Shown one piece after another: positions 6,516-14,018 of a DNA stretch of 18,252 bases. Position 1 is the first letter of the stretch. Every line of letters begins with the position of its first letter. The translations under genes were made by a program, and so were the position numbers. The notes under the pieces were generated by a model, which was given only the letters and a program-made list of their open reading frames with translations, ran no database searches and was not told the origin of the DNA. Source of the stretch: an uncultured Planctomycetales bacterium (GTDB taxonomy: Bacteria > Planctomycetota > Planctomycetia > Pirellulales > S012-138); NCBI GenBank assembly GCA_937982665.1, contig CALJLD010000120.1:1-18252 (forward strand). Reading direction: 5' to 3'.

Positions 6516-7673
6516 ATGGATAACCAGCAACGCAAGAAACCGGCACAACGGGAGATCCGATATTGCCGTCTAAGAGGTGTGGTCGTCGCGGCGTCGCTAA
6601 AGGCAATCGCCTCCGCTGCCGTACTCGCGTTCTTGGCGGGTTCAACTGCAGCGCAGGATCAGGACGAAAAACCGCCAGGCCCCGCGGAACGACTCGAAGC
6701 GCGCGGTCTTGTCCGTGCCGGCCTGGTGTGGATTACTCCGGTGGAAGCTGAGTTGCGGCAACTCTTGATCGACATCCGCAAGCAGCATGCGGAGTATCGC
6801 GGCGTGACCCGTAAGTTTGATCAGGCGTTAAAGGACAACAACCAACAGCTGGCCTTGGTCAAGCAGGCCAGGGCGGAAGCGAACGAACTCGACCGGCGAA
6901 TTGATGCTGGCATGGCGTCGGGCGCGCTCAACGTCCGCCAGATCAACCAACTCACTGCCGAGCACAACAAGCGTGTCGACTTCGTTAATTCGGTCGGCCC
7001 AGGGCTTTATGATCCGGAATCGAAGGTCAACAGTCTTCCGCTGGCCAGATTGCAAGAGGAACGTATCGAATTGCGAAACGCCGTCATTCTGAAGTTGCTC
7101 AAGGTCGATCGCATTGTGGGAGACGTGGAAGCCAGCTACGTGGAATTCACAGACGATGAAGCCATAGCGGCCGATGTGGCCGAAGCGGGGCGCAATAATC
7201 GACTGGGTCCCACAAAGGTTTACACCAGCGACGTGCGGCGTCTCGCGCGAGCGCGGAATGACGTTCTGAATGAAGACAACCCCGTCAACCGTGAAGACGA
7301 AGAGTTCCGCATGTGGGCGATTCTCAACGATGAACAGAGCGTGCAGGTGACTTTTGATCCGGAAAGCGAGTTGCGGTTGCTCTCCGCCGCCGATGCCGAC
7401 AACCTGGGGATTGAAATTCCTGATGATGTGGCCGAAGAGATGCTGCAAGTCAGCGACGACAAACAAGTCGCAGGTCGCCCGGTGACTTTCGCTTCGCTGC
7501 GCTTGGGCAACCAACTCTTGGTCGACGTCACGTTCCATGTGCTGGGCGATAAAGATGCGGACCTGGGTTCGATCCTTGGCGGCAAAACGCTTGCACCGGC
7601 GCAGTTTCAATTCCAGCCGGAGTTGCTCATGCTCAAGGTCTCCGGGGCCGAGCCTGCGGATGTGAACAATTAA
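6516..7673 (+). CDS. Exported coiled-coil protein with a degenerate retropepsin-like C-terminal domain
   Basis: A 385-residue protein. A basic N-terminus (RKK, R18-R20) precedes a hydrophobic core (about 29-41), and GSTAA|QD suggests signal peptidase cleavage near 46, so it is predicted to be exported. LEARGLVRAGLVWITPVEAE (60-79) leads into a helical, probably coiled-coil region (76-155). The last third (about 268-376) resembles the layout of bacterial retropepsin-like domains: TFDPESELRLLSAADADNLG, then AGRPVTFASLRLGN, then GSILGGKTLAPAQFQF, comparable to the family's D-T-G, 'GR..TL..VRVG' and 'LLG..FL..F.F' segments. Where the catalytic Asp-Thr/Ser-Gly should be, it has Asp281-Pro-Glu, so proteolysis is unlikely. 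This fold call was made by eye. A bulged hairpin follows the stop. The ribosome site is weak. Confidence 0.7.
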   Translation: MDNQQRKKPAQREIRYCRLRGVVVAASLKAIASAAVLAFLAGSTAAQDQDEKPPGPAERLEARGLVRAGLVWITPVEAELRQLLIDIRKQHAEYRGVTRKFDQALKDNNQQLALVKQARAEANELDRRIDAGMASGALNVRQINQLTAEHNKRVDFVNSVGPGLYDPESKVNSLPLARLQEERIELRNAVILKLLKVDRIVGDVEASYVEFTDDEAIAADVAEAGRNNRLGPTKVYTSDVRRLARARNDVLNEDNPVNREDEEFRMWAILNDEQSVQVTFDPESELRLLSAADADNLGIEIPDDVAEEMLQVSDDKQVAGRPVTFASLRLGNQLLVDVTFHVLGDKDADLGSILGGKTLAPAQFQFQPELLMLKVSGAEPADVNN

Positions 7674-7674
7674 A

Positions 7675-7704
7675 GACTCCGGCTAAGCTTCCCGCCGATG
7701 AGTC
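7675..7704 (+). other. Bulged hairpin just after the gene at 6516
   Basis: GACTCCGGC (7675-7683) can pair with GCCG (7694-7697) and, after a 2-base bulge, GAGTC (7700-7704). It starts two bases after the stop codon. No T-run follows, so it is only a possible transcript-end or stability element. Confidence 0.3.
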
Positions 7705-7804
7705 GTTCTCAGCAAAGCGTTTGTGCAGTCCCATACGGACTTCGCGGATGGCATCGAGAAGAATCGGCACTGTTCCAAACGATTCTTTGCGATTCTGGCT
7801 TCAT

Positions 7805-7809
7805 GGGAG
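7805..7809 (+). promoter_or_regulatory. Ribosome site supporting a GTG start at 7817
   Basis: GGGAG (7805-7809) lies 7 bases before GTG at 7817. From that GTG the protein begins directly with a good signal peptide, whereas the in-frame TTG at 7721 would bury the signal 32 residues inside. Confidence 0.65.
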
Positions 7810-7816
7810 ACTTGCT

Positions 7817-9046
7817 GTGAACACAACAACACCCGCCCGATTGCGCTCGCCGCTGTTGCGGATCATCGTTGGGCTCGCGGTAGCCCAAATCGGTTCGGCA
7901 GCCGTTTTTGCGCAAGATCAGCCTGATCAACAAATCCCATGGCCAACCGAAAGCTGGCAAACTTCCACCCCAGCAGCCGCAGGGCTTAATCCTGCTCCGC
8001 TGGCAACTTTGCATGAACGCATCGCATCAGGCGACTTCGGCTTTGTTGACCGGATGTTCGTTGTTCGCGGTGGCAAAGCCGTCGTTAATGAACGCTACGA
8101 GCGCGATTACAAGACGGCCAGCGCCGGCCGAGACTTAACGCCGCATCAATACAACTATTCGCATCCGGACTGGCATCCGTATTACCAAGGGCAAGATGTC
8201 CACTCGCTGCAATCCGTCACAAAGTCCGTCACGTCCGCATTGATCGGCATCGCCATTCGGCGTGGCGAGATCGAGAGTTTGGATCAGAAACTCCTGTCGT
8301 TCTTTCAGAACTATGACTTGTCCAAAGTGGACGCACGGTTGCAACAAGCAACGCTTGATGACTTGCTCACCATGCGAACCGGCATTGAGTGGCATGAAAC
8401 GGATCGACCGCTGGATGAAACGAACACGACCATCCAACTGGAAGGGAGCGACGACTGGATTCAGTTCACGCTCGATCAACCGCTGGATGCGGGCCCCGGC
8501 AAAAAGTGGACTTACAACAGCGGTGGCAGCCACTTGATGTCCGGCGTAATCAAACAAGCGACCGGCCGCTTTGTTGACGAATATGCCGAGGAGCACCTTT
8601 TTGGCCCGCTGGGCATCAAGGACTATCATTGGAAGAAAACTCCCCAAGGCTTTCCCGATACCGAAGGTGGGCTTTATCTTGAAGCCGAGCAGTTGGCTAA
8701 GATTGGCTATCTTTATCTGCAAGATGGCGTGTGGGAGGGCGAGCGGATCTTGCCAGAAGATTGGGTTGCCAATTCCGTGGCCGCACGCGTTGAGAACGTG
8801 AACTCGGCCGGCTTTGGTTATGGCTACCAATGGTGGAGAATTGATCGCCTTGCCGGCGATGATCCGAAGTTGGAAGTTTGGGCCGGCCTGGGTTACGGCG
8901 GGCAGTTTCTTATCGTGATTCCAAAGTTGGAAATGGTGGGTGTCGTCAACAGTTGGAATATCTTTGGGCGGCCCCAGGCGTCAATCTTGCCGGCCTTTGT
9001 GACAGCGATGGTCAAAGCGGCAAGCACCCCACCGCAGCCAGAATAG
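7817..9046 (+). CDS. Exported serine hydrolase, class C beta-lactamase fold
   Basis: A 409-residue protein with a GTG start. The signal peptide has a basic start (RLRSPLLR), a hydrophobic core and VFA|QD near residue 32. The mature part shows the PF00144 fold: Ser133-Val-Thr-Lys136 within HSLQSVTKSVTSALIGIA (nucleophile and general base), DLLTMRTGIEWHE, WTYNSGGSHLMSGVI at 231-245 in the position of the YxN motif (here Tyr233-Asn-Ser235), and GLGYGGQF (357-364) at the HxG/KTG position. Family members include esterases, peptidases and beta-lactamases. With Tyr-Asn-Ser and no K-T-G this is more likely an esterase or peptidase of the cell envelope than an antibiotic resistance enzyme. It follows the exported protein at 6516 on the same strand after 143 bp. 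The substrate is unknown. Confidence 0.88.
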   Translation: MNTTTPARLRSPLLRIIVGLAVAQIGSAAVFAQDQPDQQIPWPTESWQTSTPAAAGLNPAPLATLHERIASGDFGFVDRMFVVRGGKAVVNERYERDYKTASAGRDLTPHQYNYSHPDWHPYYQGQDVHSLQSVTKSVTSALIGIAIRRGEIESLDQKLLSFFQNYDLSKVDARLQQATLDDLLTMRTGIEWHETDRPLDETNTTIQLEGSDDWIQFTLDQPLDAGPGKKWTYNSGGSHLMSGVIKQATGRFVDEYAEEHLFGPLGIKDYHWKKTPQGFPDTEGGLYLEAEQLAKIGYLYLQDGVWEGERILPEDWVANSVAARVENVNSAGFGYGYQWWRIDRLAGDDPKLEVWAGLGYGGQFLIVIPKLEMVGVVNSWNIFGRPQASILPAFVTAMVKAASTPPQPE

Positions 9047-9103
9047 AACGCGGCCAAGGTCGAAAGCAGCAAGTTGACGCGGCGAGGTCTGTGAACTCCA
9101 GCT

Positions 9104-9562
9104 ATGAACCCCGAGACTCAACAGGAACTGTTCTGCCGCGGGTGCGGTTGGTCCACGGCATCGCTCGCCGGCTTTGCGGAACGACTCAAGGCGGCCGGAT
9201 TGCTCAAACGCAATGCGGAGCCCAGTCGTGAAGAAGTCATTGAATTGACCGCGCAGCTGATCGACCGCCTGACCTGCCCTGACTGTCATGGGCGGCTGTG
9301 GTTGGAGGAAGTCGATGACTGGCCGGCTTCCCAGAACTGCGAAGTTTGCGGCAAGCCAATTCCTTCCGAACGGTTGGAGGTCTTTCCGGACACAACCGTT
9401 TGCGTTGCCTGTCAGCAGAAGGCGGAATCCGGCGAAAGCGATCCGGCGGAGATGGATTTCTGTCCACGCTGCGGCTCGCCGATGTCGCTACGCTCGACTT
9501 CCAGCGGCGTCACGCGGTATGTGATGCAATGCTCAAGCCCAAGCTGCCGCGCGCGAGTTTAG
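9104..9562 (+). CDS. Zinc-ribbon protein with embedded DksA/TraR-type C4 finger
   Basis: A 152-residue protein with twelve cysteines in six pairs: C11/C14, C58/C61, C79/C82, C100/C103, C120/C123 and C143/C148. The C79-C103 block (CEVCGKPIPSERLEVFP, then TTVCVACQQK) is a clear DksA/TraR C4 zinc finger. C120-C148 (CPRCGSPM, then CSSPSCRARV) looks like a separate zinc ribbon, and the first two pairs could form a third site. There is no DksA coiled coil with acidic tip, so direct action in the RNA polymerase secondary channel like DksA is not predicted. DNA, RNA or protein binding is more likely. The gene follows the serine hydrolase by 57 bp and overlaps the convergent phosphoesterase stop by 4 bp. 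The ribosome site is weak. Confidence 0.8.
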   Translation: MNPETQQELFCRGCGWSTASLAGFAERLKAAGLLKRNAEPSREEVIELTAQLIDRLTCPDCHGRLWLEEVDDWPASQNCEVCGKPIPSERLEVFPDTTVCVACQQKAESGESDPAEMDFCPRCGSPMSLRSTSSGVTRYVMQCSSPSCRARV

Positions 9563-10764
9563 TCCGTCGTCGCGGAATCCGCTTCGAGGATCAGGATGGG
9601 CAATTCCGGAGGGCAGTTCAAGCGCAACGGCAGCTTGCCGGAAATCCCACGGCTGACATGCAGCAAGGTTGGCGGCTCAAAGAAGGTTCCGCTGGCGTAC
9701 TTTGTGCCGTACTTGCTGGGCGCCACCAGCGGACCCCAAAGCGGCAGACGAATTTGCCCGCCATGCGTATGCCCCGCGAGCATCAAATCAAATTCGCGTT
9801 CTTTCGCCCAAGAGATTTGGTCAGGGCTGTGTGACAGCAGTATTCGCAATGGTCGCGCGCCATTAATGGCCGATGGTACATCGCTCATGTCCGCGGCCGG
9901 TTCAAACCACGGCAACTCATTGCCGGCCAACAATAGCGGTCCGCCGTTGTGCTCCAGCGTTACGAAGCGATCACTAATCAACTCAATGCCGGCCTCTTCA
10001 ATCGCGTTGCGAAGCCGCGCGACATCCACGCGCAGATCGTGATTTCCCAAGACGGCGAACACGCCCAGCGGCGCGGTCAACTTACCGAGGATCTCCGGAA
10101 CCCAATCAATGCACGCATCGCGGTCCACAAGATCTCCGGCAATCACAACCAGGTCCGGCTTCGCTTGTGCGACGTATGCAACAACTCGCTCAAAGAACTC
10201 ACGGCGAATTCGCCCAGTGAAATGCAAGTCAGAAAGGTGGGCAATTCGCAGTCCCTGCAAGCGCGGGTCCAGGCCGGCAATGCTTAACCGCTTCTCCGCG
10301 ATGTGCAATTGCACGGATTGATTGCCTGGCAGACGCACCAGCTGACTGACAGCGCCGGAGCCAGTGAACTCGCGCCGAGAAAACGCCACTTGCTGTGTGT
10401 GGTTCGCGGCGAGTTGCGATGGTGCGCGGAAAGTGATTCGTCGCAACGCGCCTGCGGCCACCGGTCCGCAAGCAACCAACACGCAAACGCCCAAATAAAT
10501 CAACACCGGAGTCGGCAAGGTCTCGCGCCAATTGCCGATGTTCAGCAAATCCGCCGGAGCGCGCGGAGGTGAAAACACATACCACACAAACGCGAGCGGC
10601 ACGCCCAGCAGAATGGCGCGCAGGATCACCGTGATGCCTTTTGCGATGCGATAATACAAGCGGGTGGAGTGCAGCCAGTTGACGGCATAAATCCAGACTC
10701 CGGCATGACCAACCAAAGCCGCGAGTAGCAACACCAGGGCGAGAATTCCGCTCATGGGTCCCAT
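9559..10764 (-). CDS. Membrane-anchored calcineurin-like metallophosphoesterase
   Basis: A 401-residue protein. N-terminal hydrophobic helices lie at about 5-27, 44-64 and 85-108. A metallophosphoesterase domain follows from about 170: IAHLSDLHFTG (Asp179, His181), VVIAGDLVDRD (Asp211), VLGNHDLRVD (Asn241, His242), LLSHSPDQI (His312) and LAGHTHGGQIRLP (His332, His334). All metal-binding motifs are intact, so it should be an active two-metal phosphoesterase. The layout matches YkuE-type enzymes. A lipid-linked substrate, as for the UDP-diacylglucosamine hydrolase LpxG, is possible but not shown. Two ATGs (10764 and 10755) are equally plausible starts. It lies 28 bp downstream of the PAS-GAF-receiver gene, probably in one transcription unit, and its stop overlaps the convergent zinc-ribbon gene by 4 bp. 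Confidence 0.88.
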   Translation of the reverse strand: MGPMSGILALVLLLAALVGHAGVWIYAVNWLHSTRLYYRIAKGITVILRAILLGVPLAFVWYVFSPPRAPADLLNIGNWRETLPTPVLIYLGVCVLVACGPVAAGALRRITFRAPSQLAANHTQQVAFSRREFTGSGAVSQLVRLPGNQSVQLHIAEKRLSIAGLDPRLQGLRIAHLSDLHFTGRIRREFFERVVAYVAQAKPDLVVIAGDLVDRDACIDWVPEILGKLTAPLGVFAVLGNHDLRVDVARLRNAIEEAGIELISDRFVTLEHNGGPLLLAGNELPWFEPAADMSDVPSAINGARPLRILLSHSPDQISWAKEREFDLMLAGHTHGGQIRLPLWGPLVAPSKYGTKYASGTFFEPPTLLHVSRGISGKLPLRLNCPPELPILILEADSATTD

Positions 10765-10792
10765 TCCATCGTGGGAGTTGAGCTTCCTGGCG

Positions 10793-12601
10793 TTAGGACG
10801 AAGAGGAGGACTCGACTGTGCGGTCTTGGGCCGCGCCTTCGGTCACAATCATTTCCACAGAATCCAGCAGCTGCTCCAAACGGAACGGCTTGTAGAGCAC
10901 CGCCTTCAAGCCAGCCTTGCGGGCTTTGACGATGGAATGCCCTGGGTCATACCCAAAGCCGGTCATCAGCAACAGCGGCAGCGGATCCAGGATTTCCTGC
11001 AGCCGGACCATCAAGTCGTAACCGGACATGTCCGGAAGGCGAATGTCCGCGATGATGCAGTCATAAGCCATGTCAGGCCCGGTGTTTCGCAACATGCACG
11101 TGGCTTCGTTACCGTTGTGCGCCGTCTCGACGACACAGCCATAACGTTCCAGCAACTCGTGTGCGGCCGTGCGAACTGACTCATCCTCGTCAACAACCAA
11201 CACACGTGCATTATGCAACAGCGGCCGTTCCGAAACATGCCACGGCTGCTCAACCTCCGAGCCGGCGAACTCTTCGCCCACCCGTTGAATGGTGCGTTTG
11301 ATATCGCGCGTCTTTTGGATGATCCGCTGCAAACGCTCGGTCAGTTCCGGCTCATGGCCAATGAAGCGTTCCAACACGCTGACCGCATCATTGAGAATGT
11401 CATCCGCCGGCAATGCCACGGCGGAATAGACAGCTTCCATGCTCTTGACCACCGTTGTGGCTTGCTCCGCGGCCAGCAAGTCGAGCGTGTTGAGCGCGAC
11501 GCCGATTTCGCGGCTGAAGATTTCCAGGAACTGCAGATCGCTCTCACTGAAAGCCGACGCTTCCGTACTCTCCACATTGAAAGTGCCGATGACCTCGTCA
11601 TGCAAGATCAACGGCACTGTCAATGAACTCTTGGCTCCCTTCGCTCCTTGAAGGTATAGCGGATCCTGTTGCGTGTCTTCGCAGAGGTAGCTTTTGCCGG
11701 TTGCCGCCACAAAGCCTGTCACTCCGTTTCGCTGCGGTCGGGCGAAGATGTCCTGACCGGCGGCTTTGGGATCAATGCCGGCGGAAAGCAACGGTTCCAA
11801 ACAGCCGTTCTTGGGATCAAGCAGCCGAATTTCAATCAGGTCAAAGTTCAGCAGGTCTTTGGTGTAATGCAGGATGTTGGACTTTAAGAGTTCAATCCGG
11901 TCCTCAACATCCATCTCGCGGAGTTCATCCAACTTGATGTCGGCCAGCTCCATGCCGGCTTGATGAATGGCGCTCAGCTTCTGATGTTGCAGCACCTCAT
12001 CAGAAACATCTCGCAAAGTGACAATTAAGTGCGAAGGCGTCCCGCCAGCGGCGGCTTCCGCAGGGCTCCGGGCAACTTCCGCAGGCGCCGCGTGAACCTT
12101 GAAGTATTGATTGTCTTCCGTTCGCAAAGTGGAACTGCTTGGCCGACCTGTGGAGAGCGCCGTGTGGAAGGGACAAAAGTCCGGTCCAATGATCTCTGGG
12201 CTGCCCATCACTTTATAGAAACTCTGCCCAACCACCTGTTCCTGGCCAGCCCATTCCAGCAACTTCTGATTGGCCCAGACAACATTGTTATCCGTATCCA
12301 ACAGCGCCACGGCATCAGGCATGCCAGCGAGAATCTGTTCGCTTTGCAACATGCGGGCAATGCGGCTACCGCCTAATTCGCCAGCGGCAAGCAAGAAGAC
12401 CGCGGAGAAAGGCTGCTCCGAGACATTGGCCAGCGATGTGGCCGAGTTTGCCGCCTCGACAACATCAAAGCGCTCCTTGAGCGGAGCAAGGATCGCCTCA
12501 TCCAGCTCAACGCCGTCTGCTAGCAACAGGAGCCTTTGTTGGTCGGCCACACCGTTCTCCGTCCCAAATCTGCGCCAAAAGTCCGCGTCCCTAAGTCCCA
12601 T
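10793..12601 (-). CDS. PAS-GAF-receiver signalling protein without a kinase domain
   Basis: A 602-residue cytoplasmic protein. Residues 20-85 look like a degenerate receiver (RLLLLADG, VVEAANS) lacking the phosphorylated Asp. A PAS domain follows (about 88-200; ILAGMPDAVALLDTDNNVVW). A GAF domain spans about 235-385 (FDLIEIRLLDP, GVTGFVAATGKSYLCED, GTFNVESTEASAFSESDLQF). A helical stretch at 390-445 could dimerise but has no histidine-kinase H-box. The C-terminal receiver (465-585) is complete: Asp471/Glu472, phospho-acceptor Asp519 in IIADIRLPDMSG, Thr547 and Lys571. No ATPase domain is present, so it must receive phosphate from another kinase or act as an adaptor. A promoter at 12642-12670 supports the ATG at 12601. 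It is probably co-transcribed with the downstream metallophosphoesterase. Confidence 0.88.
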   Translation of the reverse strand: MGLRDADFWRRFGTENGVADQQRLLLLADGVELDEAILAPLKERFDVVEAANSATSLANVSEQPFSAVFLLAAGELGGSRIARMLQSEQILAGMPDAVALLDTDNNVVWANQKLLEWAGQEQVVGQSFYKVMGSPEIIGPDFCPFHTALSTGRPSSSTLRTEDNQYFKVHAAPAEVARSPAEAAAGGTPSHLIVTLRDVSDEVLQHQKLSAIHQAGMELADIKLDELREMDVEDRIELLKSNILHYTKDLLNFDLIEIRLLDPKNGCLEPLLSAGIDPKAAGQDIFARPQRNGVTGFVAATGKSYLCEDTQQDPLYLQGAKGAKSSLTVPLILHDEVIGTFNVESTEASAFSESDLQFLEIFSREIGVALNTLDLLAAEQATTVVKSMEAVYSAVALPADDILNDAVSVLERFIGHEPELTERLQRIIQKTRDIKRTIQRVGEEFAGSEVEQPWHVSERPLLHNARVLVVDEDESVRTAAHELLERYGCVVETAHNGNEATCMLRNTGPDMAYDCIIADIRLPDMSGYDLMVRLQEILDPLPLLLMTGFGYDPGHSIVKARKAGLKAVLYKPFRLEQLLDSVEMIVTEGAAQDRTVESSSSS

Positions 12602-13070
12602 TCCGAAGATTGCGTTCGCAAAGTCGGAATTTCGCTACCGTATTATAGACACGTCACTCGCGGCGAACAACGCGGCACACGCCGGCCGCTTTTGTTACGT
12701 ATCTGTTAGCATCGGTTGTGGAATCCGCAAGGTTGCACGTTCCACCAAAACAATCTGGTTTCGCGGGCTTTGACGATCACAAACACGGCCGGCGGCGCGG
12801 CTGAACGGATTCTGCCGTTGGTTGGGTTGCCACGGTGGGCGCAGCGGACAGTTTTGTGGGCATCCAAGAGACTTTGCCGACGGCCACCTGGCCTTCTGAG
12901 CGGCGATGGCGATGAATCTTTGGACCGCTGTTGCGCCTTGTTTACTATTGCGGTCACGATAATATGCCTTGGGCATGCCCTGGGATCGCCGCCAACAGGT
13001 GTTGATGAGTCCGGGGCGACTGCAATTTCCCAGTCCGTTTGTGGTTCGTATTCCCTTTGACTCCGCGTTT
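12602..13070. other. Long divergent intergenic region before the prenyltransferase
   Basis: These 469 bp separate the PAS-GAF-receiver gene (leftward) from the UbiA-type gene (rightward). Besides the minus-strand promoter at 12642-12670, only a 10-base palindrome GGGCATGCCC (12971-12980) stands out. The region is about as GC-rich as its surroundings, and open frames in it encode no recognisable protein. It may hold the prenyltransferase promoter and a long leader. Confidence 0.35.
12642..12670 (-). promoter_or_regulatory. Sigma70-type promoter for the PAS-GAF-receiver operon
   Basis: On the minus strand TTGTTC (12670-12665) and a perfect TATAAT (12647-12642) are separated by 17 bases. Transcription would start near 12635, giving a leader of about 35 bases to the ATG at 12601. 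The -35 matches only three of six consensus bases. Confidence 0.5.
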
Positions 13071-13988
13071 ATGTTGCGCCGCCTGCTCGAGCTCATTCGC
13101 TTCAGCCATACGGTATTTGCGTTACCGTTTGCGCTGCTGGCCGCCCTGTTGGCTTGGGCGTATCGGGCCGAAGTCGCTCGCCAGGCCGCTAACGAAGCCG
13201 CCCAACAGGCCGGGTGGCGGTGGATCGAATTCCTCGGCATTGTGCTGTGCATGGTCTTCGCTCGCAGCGCGGCCATGGCGTTTAACCGCGCCGTTGACCA
13301 CAAGCTGGACGCGGCCAACCCTCGCACGCTCAGCCGGCACCTGCCAGCGGGGCTGGTGAGCCTGAAGGCAGTTGGGGCCTTCGTTGCTGTCGCTTCTCTG
13401 GGGTTTGTGGCCAGCACGCTGTTGTTCCTCCCCAATCGCTGGCCGCTGGTGCTAGCCGTGCCTGTGCTGGCATTCATATGTGGTTACAGCTTCGCAAAGA
13501 GATTCACAGCCGCCGCCCACTTTTGGCTGGGCACCGCGCTATTTCTCGCGCCGGTCTGCACGTGGATTGCCATTGTTGGCTTTGAAGGCATCTTGCCGGC
13601 GATTGTCCTGGGCGGAGCCGTCCTGTTCTGGGTGGCCGGATTCGACATCATCTACGCCTGCCAGGATGAGGCGACCGATCGCCAACAGGGATTGCATAGC
13701 GTCCCGGCCGCGCTGGGAACTTCAAAGGCCTTGCGGCTGGCCGCCGTCTGCCACCTGTTCACAATTGGTCTGCTGGCCAGCTTGCCGTGGGTGTACACCT
13801 CGCCAGGCTTGGGCTGGGTATTTCTGGCTGGTGTCGGGGCCGTGGCAGTTCTCTTGGTCTACGAACATCTGCTCGTTCGTCCTGACGATCTCACGCGAGT
13901 CAACGTGGCCTTCTTTCAAGTGAATGCCATCGTCAGCATCGGCTTGTTTGTGGTTGGCGCGCTGGACCTGGCCCTGCGGTTGTCTTAG
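13071..13988 (+). CDS. UbiA-family prenyltransferase (quinone biosynthesis, MqnP/UbiA-like)
   Basis: A 305-residue integral membrane protein with about eight or nine helices. Both prenyl-diphosphate/Mg-binding Asp motifs are present: AFNRAVDHKLDAANPRT (Asn72, Asp76, Asp80) and FDIIYACQDEATDRQQGLHS (Asp192, Asp199, Asp203). The opening LLELIRFSHTVFALPFALLA is typical of the 4-hydroxybenzoate-type group, which includes the MqnP enzymes of futalosine-route menaquinone synthesis. The reaction attaches a polyprenyl chain to an aromatic acid, a membrane-bound step of quinone synthesis. The MqnP role is suggested by the subgroup; no other menaquinone gene lies in the window. ATG 13071 was chosen because homology starts there; the frame runs to a TTG at 12969 without support. 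It converges with psd, 30 bp between stops. Confidence 0.88.
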   Translation: MLRRLLELIRFSHTVFALPFALLAALLAWAYRAEVARQAANEAAQQAGWRWIEFLGIVLCMVFARSAAMAFNRAVDHKLDAANPRTLSRHLPAGLVSLKAVGAFVAVASLGFVASTLLFLPNRWPLVLAVPVLAFICGYSFAKRFTAAAHFWLGTALFLAPVCTWIAIVGFEGILPAIVLGGAVLFWVAGFDIIYACQDEATDRQQGLHSVPAALGTSKALRLAAVCHLFTIGLLASLPWVYTSPGLGWVFLAGVGAVAVLLVYEHLLVRPDDLTRVNVAFFQVNAIVSIGLFVVGALDLALRLS

Positions 13989-14018
13989 CGCCCGCGAAAG
14001 AGTGCCGCTGGCATCGAG

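Noticed and set aside
12971..12980. Palindrome GGGCATGCCC as an operator
   Set aside because: A single 10-base palindrome in GC-rich DNA is expected by chance, and no second copy was seen.
12695..13477. Minus-strand frame of 260 codons spanning the region before the prenyltransferase
   Set aside because: It overlaps the prenyltransferase and is Ser/Arg/Ala-rich without any family signature, as expected of an antisense shadow in GC-rich DNA.
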